Shown here: positions 29,156 through 38,928 of the stretch, piece by piece
Layout of the letters: each line of letters starts with the position of its first letter
How positions within the stretch are numbered: the first letter of the stretch is position 1
DNA from: Candidatus Crickella equi
GTDB taxonomy: Bacteria > Bacillota > Clostridia > Peptostreptococcales > Anaerovoracaceae
DNA: 64,000 nucleotides
Assembly: GCA_018064755.1 (NCBI GenBank)
Contig: JAGHUP010000003.1
Coordinates: 124,001 to 188,000, forward strand
Direction: 5' to 3'
The notes under the pieces: model-generated
The model's input: only the letters and a program-made list of their open reading frames with translations
Databases searched by the model: none
Told to the model about the DNA's origin: nothing
Translations under genes and position numbers: made by a program

Positions 29156-30109
29156 ATGTCAAGGCTGTTTCTTGGTATAGATACATCCAATTATAAGACC
29201 TCGCTCTCGATTGTTGATGAAAACGCTAATATCGTTTTCAATAAATCAGAATATTTAGATGTTAAGCAGGGAGAGCGTGGACTAAGGCAATCAGATGCCT
29301 TCTTCAAACAGTCCAACAATCTTCCTGTATTTGTTAGAGAAGCATTTGAAACCGTTAAAGCCAGTGATATTGCTGCTATTGGTGTTTCCACAAGACCAAG
29401 AAGAGTTGAAGTCTCATACATGCCATGCTTTCTTGCAGGCCACAACCTCGCCAAAGAACTCGGCTCAGCCCTCGACATTCCCGTTTACGAATTCTCGCAT
29501 CAGGAAGGACATGTAAAATCGGGCCGGTCCATTTCTGACGATAATGACAATTCTGGGACAGTCCTCTCCGGTTTCTTTCATTTGAGCGGAGGAACTACCG
29601 AGTTTCTGTTATGCGAAGCAGATAATCAGGGCTACAACTTGGAAATCGTAGGTGGTACCAAAGATATCAGTATGGGCCAGCTATTAGATCGTATTGGAGT
29701 TGAGTTAGGATATAGTTTTCCGTCGGGTATGTACCTGGACAAGATTGCTTTAGAGTCTAAATCCTCTTCATCAATCATTCCTAAGATTAAGATAGACGAT
29801 GGATTTTTTAACTTATCTGGCGTCGAGACCAAACTTACTAGGTATTTACAAGAAGGTCACACAGAAGAAGAAATCAATTCTATGATTGCTGAATTATTTA
29901 ATAAGATTGCTAAATTACTAATAGATTCAGCTGATTATCTAATAAATAAGTACAAAATTGATACTGTATATATGGCGGGAGGCGTCGCGTCATCGCAGGC
30001 TATTCGTAAGCTGATCGATAGACCGTATATACGTTTTGGAAAACCTGAATTATCAGGTGATAACGCCGTTGGCATTGCAATGCTAGCCCTCAATCAATAC
30101 AAGAAGTAA
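29156..30109 (+). CDS. TsaD/Kae1-like (M22) paralogue
   Basis: 317 residues of the ASKHA fold. FLGIDTSNYKTSLSIVD forms the first phosphate loop, SHQEGH gives the two metal-binding histidines of TsaD, and FHLSGGTTE and VYMAGGVASS give the second nucleotide loop. True TsaD proteins are about 335-340 residues and begin with a different ILGIETSCDET signature. This is a divergent paralogue that Clostridia often carry beside nusB and xseA. Whether it takes part in t6A synthesis is unknown. A more GC-rich stretch with less usual codons lies at about 29440-29580. Confidence 0.75.
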   Translation: MSRLFLGIDTSNYKTSLSIVDENANIVFNKSEYLDVKQGERGLRQSDAFFKQSNNLPVFVREAFETVKASDIAAIGVSTRPRRVEVSYMPCFLAGHNLAKELGSALDIPVYEFSHQEGHVKSGRSISDDNDNSGTVLSGFFHLSGGTTEFLLCEADNQGYNLEIVGGTKDISMGQLLDRIGVELGYSFPSGMYLDKIALESKSSSSIIPKIKIDDGFFNLSGVETKLTRYLQEGHTEEEINSMIAELFNKIAKLLIDSADYLINKYKIDTVYMAGGVASSQAIRKLIDRPYIRFGKPELSGDNAVGIAMLALNQYKK

Positions 30110-31252
30110 ATGAAACCATTCAAAGTTGCACAGGTTAATGAATATATTGCAAAGAAATTGCGCGAGGACCTGAATCTGCGCGGTCTTCCCGTTGAGGGTG
30201 AAGTATCCGGATTCAGTAAAAGTGGAATACATTATTATTTCACGCTTAAGGATGCTGATAGTATGATTAAATGTGCTATCTGGGGAACTAATGCTCGTAA
30301 TATTGACATGAAGCTTGTTGAGAATGGCAAGAAGATAGTCGTTATAGGCGATATCAGTCCTTATCCAAAGGGCGGAAATTATTCTCTTAGCGTTAGACAT
30401 GTTGAAGCTGCCGGTGAAGGCGACCTCATGGCTGAATTCAACAGAATAAAGGCTAAACTTGAAGAAGAGGGCCTGTTTAAACCGGAATTCAAGAAGCCAA
30501 TTCCCGCGTTTCCTTACAGAGTAGGAATTGTAACTTCAGCTACTGGAGCTGCAATTGAGGATATCAAGAAGATAATTACAAGCAAGAATGATTTCACAGA
30601 CATTCTGATATTCCCAACACAAGTTCAAGGAATATCTGCACCAGCTAGCATCGTTTCTAACATTGAACTCGCTAATAATCTCGCTATTAATGGACTGCGA
30701 ATTGATACATTGATTGTTGGTAGAGGCGGCGGTTCCGCAGAAGATCTCGCTGCTTTCAACGATGAAAACGTCGCAAGAGCAATATTTGCCAGCAAAATCC
30801 CAATTATTTCGGCAGTCGGTCATGAATCAGATTTCTCGATTAGTGATTTTGTAGCTGACGTAAGAGCGGAAACACCAACAGCAGCGGCTGATATGGCTGT
30901 AATGAATACATTCGAGTTGAAGGACATGATTTCAGGCAGCAAGGAATACCTGCTCGAGTCGATTAAACTTAAGATTGATGCAGAGAGAAATCTTCTTGAA
31001 TCAAGATCGGACCTCTTGTATTCCAATATGAAGGCCAAAATTAACGAAGCAAGGAGTTCTCTTGAGAAAGCTATCATAACCATCAACGAGAACAACCCTC
31101 AGAACATATTTAATAAGGGCTATGCCGCTGTTTTGGACACAAGTGGTAAGATTATGCCTTCAATTGATAACATAGCTGAAAACGAAGAATATCGCGTTCA
31201 AATGAAAGACGGCTCGTTTAACGCAGTCGTTAAATCCGTTGAAAGGAGCTAA
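30110..31252 (+). CDS. xseA: Exodeoxyribonuclease VII large subunit
   Basis: 380 residues, shorter than the roughly 450 of many homologues. The N-terminal OB fold has LPVEGEVSGFSKSGIHYYFTLKD's motif in part (EGEVSGF, HYYFTLKD), followed by VGIVTSATGAAIEDI, GRGGGSAEDLAAFNDE and ISAVGHESD in the catalytic domain. The coiled-coil part is shortened, and the end (FNKGYAAV) is normal. With XseB it degrades single-stranded DNA. It starts directly after the preceding stop codon. Confidence 0.94.
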   Translation: MKPFKVAQVNEYIAKKLREDLNLRGLPVEGEVSGFSKSGIHYYFTLKDADSMIKCAIWGTNARNIDMKLVENGKKIVVIGDISPYPKGGNYSLSVRHVEAAGEGDLMAEFNRIKAKLEEEGLFKPEFKKPIPAFPYRVGIVTSATGAAIEDIKKIITSKNDFTDILIFPTQVQGISAPASIVSNIELANNLAINGLRIDTLIVGRGGGSAEDLAAFNDENVARAIFASKIPIISAVGHESDFSISDFVADVRAETPTAAADMAVMNTFELKDMISGSKEYLLESIKLKIDAERNLLESRSDLLYSNMKAKINEARSSLEKAIITINENNPQNIFNKGYAAVLDTSGKIMPSIDNIAENEEYRVQMKDGSFNAVVKSVERS

Positions 31253-31253
31253 T

Positions 31254-31451
31254 ATGGCAGAGAAAACTTTTATAGAAGCATTAAACAATCTTCAGATCGC
31301 AGCTTCTGAAATAGGCAAGCAAGCAACAACACTCGAGGATTCTCTTAAGCTCTTCGAAAACGGAATGAAAGAAGCTGAATTCTGCAAGGAAATCCTTGAT
31401 AAGGCTGATCAGCATATAACAATATACGAAAAAGGCACAGAGAATGCGTAG
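31254..31451 (+). CDS. xseB: Exodeoxyribonuclease VII small subunit
   Basis: 65 residues, helical, with TFIEALNNLQ, LEDSLKLFENGM and CKEILDKAD typical of XseB. AAAGGAG (31242-31248) lies in the end of xseA and sets the ATG at 31254; a TTG at 31239 is in frame but overlaps the ribosome binding site. Its end overlaps ispA by eight bases. Confidence 0.93.
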   Translation: MAEKTFIEALNNLQIAASEIGKQATTLEDSLKLFENGMKEAEFCKEILDKADQHITIYEKGTENA

Positions 31452-32331
31452 CTACGATGAATATAAGGAATTAGTTAATAATAATCTCTTAAAGTATATT
31501 CCATCAATTGATGATGAAGCCAAAACTCTTCGCGAAAGTATGGAATATAGCCTTAAGGTTGGCGGAAAGAGAGTTCGTCCAATCCTTCTTCTTGCTGCAT
31601 GTGAATTCGCTGGTGGAGATATCAATGAAGCACTTCCATATGCTTGCGCTCTTGAGTTCATTCACACTTATTCGCTGATTCACGACGACCTACCTTGTAT
31701 GGATAATGATGATTTACGTCGTGGACAGCCGACCAATCACAAGGTTTACGGCGATGACATAGCTACTTTGGCCGGCGACGGTCTTCTTAATTCTGCTGCA
31801 GAACTCATGTATTCAGAACTTGTCAAATGTAAGGATGCCGACAAAATCAAGAATCATGCTGCGGCAGGTTACGAGATAATGTCTAGAAGCGGTGTACGCG
31901 GAATGATTGGCGGTCAAGTTGCAGATGTAATTAATGAGAATAAAAAGGGTACCAAGGAATTGGTTCATTTCATTGAAGAACATAAAACAGGCGATTTAAT
32001 TACAGCTGGAGTACTTGCAGGACTTGATATTGCAGGGGCTAACGTAGATGTTAAGAACGACTTCGAGCAATATGCAATGAATCTTGGAATCGCATTCCAG
32101 GTCCTTGATGACATTCTTGATTTTGAAGGGGATTCTAAATTAATTGGTAAAACTCTTGGCAAGGATATTGACCAGGATAAATGTAATTTTGTATGTATTC
32201 ACGGGCTTGATGCTGCAAGAACAGAATTGCATAGATTAACTAATGAGGCGGTTGATTGCCTTGAAAAATATGGAAATAGCGCTGCGTTCTTTTCAGAATT
32301 TGCAGCAAGATTAGAAAACAGAAACAAATAA
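31444..32331 (+). CDS. ispA: Polyprenyl (farnesyl) diphosphate synthase
   Basis: 295 residues. The first Asp-rich motif is HDDLPCMDNDDLRRG near 80-95 and the second is FQVLDDILDFEGD near 220, with KVGGKRVRP near the start. It condenses isopentenyl diphosphate with allylic diphosphates. The residues before the first motif (EFIHTYSLI) fit a C15 product, but chain length is inferred. It lies between xseB and dxs, the usual Clostridia order, and shares one base with dxs. Confidence 0.93.
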   Translation: MRSYDEYKELVNNNLLKYIPSIDDEAKTLRESMEYSLKVGGKRVRPILLLAACEFAGGDINEALPYACALEFIHTYSLIHDDLPCMDNDDLRRGQPTNHKVYGDDIATLAGDGLLNSAAELMYSELVKCKDADKIKNHAAAGYEIMSRSGVRGMIGGQVADVINENKKGTKELVHFIEEHKTGDLITAGVLAGLDIAGANVDVKNDFEQYAMNLGIAFQVLDDILDFEGDSKLIGKTLGKDIDQDKCNFVCIHGLDAARTELHRLTNEAVDCLEKYGNSAAFFSEFAARLENRNK

Positions 32332-34190
32332 TGAAATACGATCTCGAGCACGACAACTTAATACAGGTTTGTAAGAATGCCAGCTATGATGAATTGGCGA
32401 TTCTGTCAGAAGAAATAAGAGAGTTTCTTGTAGAAAAGGTATCTAAAACTGGGGGACATCTTGCCAGCAATCTTGGTATTGTTGAACTTTCTATAGCTCT
32501 TACAAGAGTATATGACATGCCAAGAGACAAGATAATCTACGATGTAGGACATCAGGCCTATGTACATAAGATTCTTACCGGCCGCGCATCAAGATTCGAT
32601 TCACTACGTCAATATAAAGGTCTATCCGGATTTCCTAAGAGCCGCGAAAGCGAATATGACGCTTATGATACTGGTCATTCTAGCACTTCAATTAGCGCGG
32701 CCTATGGTATGGCTCTCGCCCGAGATCTGAAGGGTGAAGATAACGAAATCGTAGCTGTTATAGGCGATGGCTCAATGACAGGAGGACTTGCTTTTGAGGC
32801 GCTTAATAACATTGGAGCTAGACAGACGAACGTAAAGATAATTCTTAATGATAATGGCATGTCCATATCACATAACGTTGGAGCTTCGTCAAAGTACCTT
32901 GCTAAAATACGTTCATCAGAGGTATACGACAAAACAAAATTGTCAGTAAAATCAATGCTTCATAGTGTTCCTCTAGTTGGCGATGCAATTAAAGATGGCA
33001 TTAAGAATTCTAAGGAAAACATTAAGCATAGTATGCTGGGAGAACAGGGACATCTCTTTGAAGACCTTGGAATAACATATCTTGGACCTGTAGATGGCTA
33101 TAATATTCGCGATATGGTTGATGTCATTAAAGCTGCCAATATGATTGATGGTCCAACTCTTATTCATGTTATTACCAAGAAGGGTAAGGGTTACGAATGG
33201 GCTGAAAAGTATCCAAGAAAGTTCCACGGAATAGGTCCATTCGATATTGCTACCGGTAATACATTATCGTCAAGTGTAGCTCCGACTTTCTCCGAGGTGT
33301 TTGGCAACAAAATCAATCAGATTGCAGCTCTCAACAAGAACGTTGTAGCTATTGCAGCAGCTATGGGAACTGCTACAGGACTTCTGTCATTCTGGGGCGA
33401 CCATCCTGATAGATACTATGATGTTGGTATAGCTGAAGAACATGCAGTTGTAACTGCTGCAGGACTAGCTAAGCAAGGCTATATCCCTGTGGTTGCAATA
33501 TATTCAAGCTTTCTTCAGAGATCGTTTGACTTTATCATTCAAGATGTTGCACTTCAGGATCTTCATGTAATATTTGCAGTTGATAGAGCGGGTCTTGTAG
33601 GTAATGATGGCGAAACTCATCATGGTGTTTTCGATATCGCATATCTCAATATGATTCCAAGAATGACAGTTCTAGCTCCTGCAAATGGACCTCAGCTTGA
33701 GGAAATGCTTGATTATGCAGTTAACATTGAAGGACCTGTTGCAATTAGATATCCAAGAGGAACATCTGCGATTACTGATTCAAGACTTAAACCATTTAAT
33801 GGTTCTAACATTGAAATTACTTCTGGCAAGGATATTACAATTCTATCGGTAGGAAATATGCTTGAAGAAGCCATGTCGGCAGCTGCCATACTGCGTGAAG
33901 ATGGATACAGCGTTGGAATTACTGATGTTGCTGTTATAAAACCTCTCGACAATTCATGGCATGATCTCGAGTCCAAACTCGTCGTAACCATCGAGGATGG
34001 AGTTATCAGCGGAGGCTTTGGCAGTGCGTTTAACGATGAATATAAGAACGATGATTTTGACATCATTAATATCGGTATTCCTGACAGATTCATTGGTCAC
34101 GGCAAGGTGTCAGAACTTCGAGAAGAATGCGGTATAGATGGCAAATCAATTGCAAGAAAGGTTAAGGCGTATCTTGAAAGAAAGGCTTGA
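32331..34190 (+). CDS. dxs: 1-deoxy-D-xylulose-5-phosphate synthase
   Basis: 619 residues. Thiamine diphosphate binding is seen in AVIGDGSMTGG near 150, and the active site includes GHQAYVHKILTGR and DRAGLVGNDGETHHG. The C-terminal transketolase domain is complete (GVISGGFGSAF). It forms the first intermediate of the methylerythritol phosphate route and supplies ispA with precursors. Its ATG overlaps the ispA stop, and its end overlaps tlyA. Confidence 0.97.
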   Translation: MKYDLEHDNLIQVCKNASYDELAILSEEIREFLVEKVSKTGGHLASNLGIVELSIALTRVYDMPRDKIIYDVGHQAYVHKILTGRASRFDSLRQYKGLSGFPKSRESEYDAYDTGHSSTSISAAYGMALARDLKGEDNEIVAVIGDGSMTGGLAFEALNNIGARQTNVKIILNDNGMSISHNVGASSKYLAKIRSSEVYDKTKLSVKSMLHSVPLVGDAIKDGIKNSKENIKHSMLGEQGHLFEDLGITYLGPVDGYNIRDMVDVIKAANMIDGPTLIHVITKKGKGYEWAEKYPRKFHGIGPFDIATGNTLSSSVAPTFSEVFGNKINQIAALNKNVVAIAAAMGTATGLLSFWGDHPDRYYDVGIAEEHAVVTAAGLAKQGYIPVVAIYSSFLQRSFDFIIQDVALQDLHVIFAVDRAGLVGNDGETHHGVFDIAYLNMIPRMTVLAPANGPQLEEMLDYAVNIEGPVAIRYPRGTSAITDSRLKPFNGSNIEITSGKDITILSVGNMLEEAMSAAAILREDGYSVGITDVAVIKPLDNSWHDLESKLVVTIEDGVISGGFGSAFNDEYKNDDFDIINIGIPDRFIGHGKVSELREECGIDGKSIARKVKAYLERKA

Positions 34191-34965
34191 TGTTTTACTA
34201 GTTAATAATGGACTTGCTGAATCTAGAGAAAAGGCTAAGAGAACTATTATGGCTGGACTTGTGACTGTCGAAGGACGTCTCGAGGACAAGCCAGGTTCAA
34301 CTTTCGATATTGAGTCCAAGATTGAAGTAAAAGGACAGGAATGTCCATATGTTAGTCGTGGCGGATTCAAGCTAGAGAAGGCGATTAATGAATTTGGAAT
34401 TTCACCTGAAGGTTGCTATTGTATGGACATGGGTGCCAGTACTGGTGGATTCACAGATTGTATGCTGCAGAACGGAGCGGTTAAAGTTTACTCAGTCGAT
34501 GTTGGTTACGGACAACTTGATTACAAGTTAAGAACTGACGATAGAGTAGTCAATATGGAGAAGACTAACATCAGATATATGGACCTTGATTTAATTAAGG
34601 AACCAATTGATCTAATTTCAATTGACGTTAGCTTTATTTCACTTAAGCACATGTTCCCAGTATGCGACAAAATTCTTTCCGATGATGGCTGCATTTTAGC
34701 GCTTGTTAAGCCTCAATTTGAAGCCGGCAAAGAGCAGGTAGGAAAGGGTGGTATCGTCAGAGATTCTAGCGTTCATATCGAGGTAATTAATAAGGTAATT
34801 GCATACGCAGAAGAGAATAATTTGTATCCGAATGCGTTAACTTTTTCACCAATTACAGGAACAAAAGGAAACATAGAATATTTGCTTTTACTTAAGCGAA
34901 AAATGTGCGATAATACACTTGATGTGGAAGGCGTTGTAGCCAATTCGCATTCGACTCTTAAGTAG
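34174..34965 (+). CDS. tlyA: TlyA family rRNA 2'-O-methyltransferase
   Basis: 263 residues. An N-terminal S4 domain (ERLDVLLVNNGLAESREKAK) is followed by an FtsJ-like methyltransferase (MDMGASTGGFTDCMLQNGA; SIDVSFISLK; VKPQFEAGKEQVGKGG). Characterised TlyA proteins methylate 16S or 23S rRNA riboses. The start is probably the TTG at 34174, which gives the family's M-x-x-RLDVLL beginning and overlaps dxs by 17 bases; the frame continues upstream to an ATG at 34138 with sequence unlike the family. It is the last gene of the long series. Confidence 0.88.
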   Translation: MKERLDVLLVNNGLAESREKAKRTIMAGLVTVEGRLEDKPGSTFDIESKIEVKGQECPYVSRGGFKLEKAINEFGISPEGCYCMDMGASTGGFTDCMLQNGAVKVYSVDVGYGQLDYKLRTDDRVVNMEKTNIRYMDLDLIKEPIDLISIDVSFISLKHMFPVCDKILSDDGCILALVKPQFEAGKEQVGKGGIVRDSSVHIEVINKVIAYAEENNLYPNALTFSPITGTKGNIEYLLLLKRKMCDNTLDVEGVVANSHSTLK

Positions 34966-35022
34966 GGTCTTATAACTGATATATTAAATATTTTTACATA
35001 ATTTCAAGGAGGATGATTAATT

Positions 35023-36219
35023 ATGGGCACAATTGCTGAAAGAGTAGCTGTTATGCAGTTCTCACCAATCAGAAGATTCAACAAGTATGCATTCGAGGAA
35101 GAGGCTAAGGGTAAGACTGTTTATCATCTGAACATCGGTCAGCCTGATATCCACACACCAGAGTGCTTCAAGGAAGCAATCGACAACTTCGACGAGAAGG
35201 TTATCGCATACGCTGAGTCTCAGGGTCTTAATGAACTTCGTGACGCTATGGTAGAGTACATGAAGAGAGACTTCAACATGGAGTACGACAGAGATGACAT
35301 CATTATTACTAATGGTGGATCTGAAGCTCTTATTCTTGCTTTCACAGCTCTGCTGAACCCTGGCGATGAAGCTCTTATCGCTGAGCCTTTCTATACTAAC
35401 TACAACACATTCTGCAACGAAGTTTCCGGAAAGCTCGTTCCACTGACAACTTCTGCAGAGGACGGATATGACTGGGCTAAGAGAGACCTGATCGAGGCTG
35501 CTATCACTCCTAAGACTAAGGCTATCTGCGCACTCTCACCTGGAAACCCAACAGGAAGAGTTCTGACTATGGAAGACATGAAGCTCATCGGCGAAATCGC
35601 TAAGGAGCACGACCTCTGGATCATCTCCGACGAAGTTTACAGAGAGTTCGTATATGATGGAAAAGAAGCTCATTCATTCGGACAGCTTCCAGAAATCGCT
35701 GACAGAGTTGTTATTGTTGACTCCGTATCCAAGAGATGGTCAGCTTGCGGAGCTAGAATCGGAGCTCTCGTATGCAAGAACAAGGAATTCATGGATGGAA
35801 TCCTGAAGCTCTGCCAGGGAAGACTCTGCGTTCCTACACTCGAGCAGGTTGGTGCTGCTGCACTGTACAGAATGCCAAAGTCATACTATGACGAGGCTAA
35901 GGCTGAGTACGAAGCAAGAAGAGATGCTGCTTATGAAGAGCTCTCACAGATTCCTGGAATCGTATGCCAGAAGCCAGCAGGCGCATTCTATATGACTGCT
36001 AAACTGCCTGTAGACGACATCGAGAACTTCCTGATGTTCATGCTTAAGGAATTCGACGAGAACGGCGAAACTGCAATGTTCGCTCCAGCTCCTGGATTCT
36101 ATGCAACTAAGGGACTTGGTGGAAACGAGATGAGAATCGCTTACGTTCTTACTCCAGACAAGATGAGAAGAGCTTGCGAACTGATTAAGAAGGCTGTTGC
36201 TGCATACAACGCAAAGTAG
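35023..36219 (+). CDS. PLP-dependent aminotransferase (class I/II, aspartate-aminotransferase fold)
   Basis: 398 residues. PLP-site motifs are GGSEALILAF, SPGNPTGRVL, IISDEVYREF and the Schiff-base lysine in DSVSKRWSACGARIG. The donor specificity cannot be fixed; aspartate, branched-chain or aromatic amino acids are all possible. AAGGAGG (35007-35013) gives a strong site. Codon choice leans to AAC, GAC and CTC more than in neighbouring genes, suggesting high expression. It has its own gap before and a hairpin after, so it may be a single-gene unit. A promoter in 34966-35006 could not be resolved. Confidence 0.88.
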   Translation: MGTIAERVAVMQFSPIRRFNKYAFEEEAKGKTVYHLNIGQPDIHTPECFKEAIDNFDEKVIAYAESQGLNELRDAMVEYMKRDFNMEYDRDDIIITNGGSEALILAFTALLNPGDEALIAEPFYTNYNTFCNEVSGKLVPLTTSAEDGYDWAKRDLIEAAITPKTKAICALSPGNPTGRVLTMEDMKLIGEIAKEHDLWIISDEVYREFVYDGKEAHSFGQLPEIADRVVIVDSVSKRWSACGARIGALVCKNKEFMDGILKLCQGRLCVPTLEQVGAAALYRMPKSYYDEAKAEYEARRDAAYEELSQIPGIVCQKPAGAFYMTAKLPVDDIENFLMFMLKEFDENGETAMFAPAPGFYATKGLGGNEMRIAYVLTPDKMRRACELIKKAVAAYNAK

Positions 36220-36250
36220 TAATTAACAGTTACTTACAAGATGACTTATG

Positions 36251-36293
36251 TAGGGGACTTGAAATATAGTCCCCTATATCTGTATTAAGGGGA
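36251..36293 (+). promoter_or_regulatory. Hairpin before mutS: terminator or translational switch
   Basis: TAGGGGACT (36251-36259) and AGTCCCCTA (36268-36276) form a perfect nine-pair stem with an eight-base loop. The tail TATCTGTATT is poor in T, so termination would be weak. The second arm can instead pair TCCCCT (36270-36275) with AGGGGA (36288-36293), which is the mutS Shine-Dalgarno sequence. Confidence 0.6.
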
Positions 36294-36297
36294 AATA

Positions 36298-38928
36298 GTG
36301 GCAGAGAAATTATCGCCAATGATGGTTCAATATAAGGAAATCAAATCAGAGTATAGTGACGCTATACTCATGTTTAGGTTGGGCGATTTCTATGAAATGT
36401 TCTTTGACGATGCTTTACTTGCCTCAAGAGAATTAGAACTGACTTTGACAGGACGCAACTGTGGTCTGGAAGAAAAGGCTCCAATGTGCGGAGTTCCACA
36501 TCATGCTGTAGATTCATATATTGCCAGACTTGTTAAGAACGACCATAAAGTTGCAATATGTGAACAGATTGAAGATCCTGCCGAAGCCAAGGGAATTGTT
36601 AAAAGAGATATTATTCGTGTATATACACCTGGAACTCTAGATATTTCCGAATCATCAGATGCTAATGAAAACCTGTACATTGCGTCTGTATGTGTATCAG
36701 ATAAATTAACAGCTATGACTCTGGCTGATGTTAATACAGGTGAATTGATTTCTACAGAATTCGAAGATAACGTTGAATTTGACATTCTCGCTAACGAACT
36801 TGCAATCTACGGACCACGTGAGGTTGTAATTAGCGAGGTGATTGCAGATAAACTTAAGGATGCTCTTGAGAATGTTTCACTTGCTCCATATATTGCAGCG
36901 GTTGACAATTCATATTTCAAGAAGCAGTCATGTGAACAGATTGTTCAGAAACAGTTCGATGTTACATCAATGATTTCCATTGGACTTGATGGTAGAGAAG
37001 AGATTACAGCGTCTATTGGAGCACTTCTGATGTACTTAAATGATACTCAGAAGAGTGAGCCATCTCAGTTCAAGGAACTAGTCATTCGTAATATCGCTAA
37101 TACTATGCAGCTCGATAGATCAACTATGAGAAATCTTGAATTGCTTGAGACACTTTACGATAAGGATGTTCACGGTTCACTCCTTGGCGTTCTTAATAAG
37201 ACTCACACTGCAATGGGATCAAGACTTCTTAAGTCCTTCCTTAGAGAGCCTCTTAAGGATGCTGATGAGATTAATCTTAGACTTGATGCGGTAGAAGAAC
37301 TGAAGAACAATCCTCTAGTAGCTAACAACATTACTAATTCGCTCAAACATGTATATGATTTCCAGCGTTTAACAGCTAAAATTGCAACTAAGAGAGCTAA
37401 CGGACGCGACCTCATTGCTCTTAAGACTACTCTCGCTGAACTTCCGGATATTCGAGATAACCTCGAATACCTCGACAGTCAGCTCATTTGCGAAATCTCA
37501 CTCGATGTAGATGATTTTGGCAAACTTCACGATATGATAGAGCAGGCTATTGTCGATGAACCACCATTTATTATTACCGAGGGCGGTATGATTAAGCCTG
37601 GTTATTCAGAGGAACTTGATAACCTCAAGGCTTCTATTGCTGATGCCAAAACTTGGATTGCGAACCTAGAGGCTAGCGAGAAGGAGCGTACAGGTATTAA
37701 GACCCTGAAGGTTGGTTTCAACAAGGTGTTCGGTTACTATATTGATGTCAGTAAGGGAATGATTGATAAGGTTCCTGATGACTATGTTCGCAAGCAGACT
37801 CTGGTTAATAATGAGCGTTATATTACGCCTGAGCTGAAAGAAAAAGAGAATATGGTATTCTCAGCCGAGACTAAGATAAACAAGCTGGAATACGAAATTT
37901 TCAAAGCAATTAGGGAGGCTATAGAGCCATATATCGAATCTCTTCAGAAAGCCTCCGCTGCAATTGCACTTCTTGATGTTATGATTTCATTCGCTAAAGT
38001 TGCAACAGACAATGCTTATGTTAAGCCTGTTGTAAACGATTCAGATGTAATTGATATCAAGAAGGGAAGGCATCCATCCGTTGAACAGATTATTGGTTCA
38101 GGAATGTTTGTCAGCAATGATACTTTCGTTAATGAAAGTAATAACAGTATGCTTATAATTACTGGACCTAATATGTCCGGTAAATCAACATATATGAGAC
38201 AGACTGCTATCATCGTTTTGATGGCCCAGATTGGTTGTTTTGTACCAGCTGAAAGTGCAACTATTGGTGTTGTTGATCGCGTATTTACGCGTATAGGTGC
38301 ATCTGACAATCTTTCTTATGGCCAATCAACTTTCTATATCGAGATGAGTGAGCTTGCTAATATTCTTAGACATGCAACTTCTCGCAGCCTGATAATTCTC
38401 GATGAGATAGGTCGTGGTACCAGCACCTTCGATGGACTTTCTATCGCTTGGGCTACTGTTGAATATCTCTGTAAAGAGAATAATCATATTAGAACAATGT
38501 TTGCTACACATTATCACGAACTGACAGCTCTCGCTGAATCCTATGACAATATTCATAATCTATCAGTAGCAGTTGCTGAAGACGGAAATAACGTAGTATT
38601 TCTTCATAATATCGTTGATGGTGCTGCCAGTAAGAGTTACGGTATTCATGTTGCTAAGATTGCAGGAGTACCTGAAGAAATCAGAGTCAATGCAAAAATC
38701 AAGCTCCGTGAGCTCGAAGACGGCAACTTGCCAGTAGGTGCAACATCTGAGCAGTTAAGTTTCTTCGCAGATAGTTTTGTAGGTTCTTCTGTTGAAGAGA
38801 ACAGTGATAGATATACTGAACTAGTAAATAGAATCGCTGGATTAGATGTAAATGTTATGACACCAATCGCAGCATTAAATGCTTTGGGTGAGATAATTGA
38901 TGATGCCAAGGAGATCAAGGGCAACTAA
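36298..38928 (+). CDS. mutS: DNA mismatch repair protein MutS
   Basis: 876 residues. The mismatch-reading Phe-x-Glu is in LGDFYEMFFDDA near residue 28. The ATPase has TGPNMSGKSTYMRQ near 620 and LIILDEIGRGTSTFDG with the signature loop, and ATHYHEL near the end. It detects mismatches and recruits MutL. The start is a GTG with AAGGGGA five bases upstream, a site that can be masked by a hairpin. The stop shares one base with mutL. Confidence 0.97.
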   Translation: MAEKLSPMMVQYKEIKSEYSDAILMFRLGDFYEMFFDDALLASRELELTLTGRNCGLEEKAPMCGVPHHAVDSYIARLVKNDHKVAICEQIEDPAEAKGIVKRDIIRVYTPGTLDISESSDANENLYIASVCVSDKLTAMTLADVNTGELISTEFEDNVEFDILANELAIYGPREVVISEVIADKLKDALENVSLAPYIAAVDNSYFKKQSCEQIVQKQFDVTSMISIGLDGREEITASIGALLMYLNDTQKSEPSQFKELVIRNIANTMQLDRSTMRNLELLETLYDKDVHGSLLGVLNKTHTAMGSRLLKSFLREPLKDADEINLRLDAVEELKNNPLVANNITNSLKHVYDFQRLTAKIATKRANGRDLIALKTTLAELPDIRDNLEYLDSQLICEISLDVDDFGKLHDMIEQAIVDEPPFIITEGGMIKPGYSEELDNLKASIADAKTWIANLEASEKERTGIKTLKVGFNKVFGYYIDVSKGMIDKVPDDYVRKQTLVNNERYITPELKEKENMVFSAETKINKLEYEIFKAIREAIEPYIESLQKASAAIALLDVMISFAKVATDNAYVKPVVNDSDVIDIKKGRHPSVEQIIGSGMFVSNDTFVNESNNSMLIITGPNMSGKSTYMRQTAIIVLMAQIGCFVPAESATIGVVDRVFTRIGASDNLSYGQSTFYIEMSELANILRHATSRSLIILDEIGRGTSTFDGLSIAWATVEYLCKENNHIRTMFATHYHELTALAESYDNIHNLSVAVAEDGNNVVFLHNIVDGAASKSYGIHVAKIAGVPEEIRVNAKIKLRELEDGNLPVGATSEQLSFFADSFVGSSVEENSDRYTELVNRIAGLDVNVMTPIAALNALGEIIDDAKEIKGN

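Noticed and set aside
29555-29572. GGGACAGTCC in the TsaD-like gene as a second copy of the 56435 palindrome
   Set aside because: Only ten bases match, there is no facing arm, and it lies in a well-conserved coding region.
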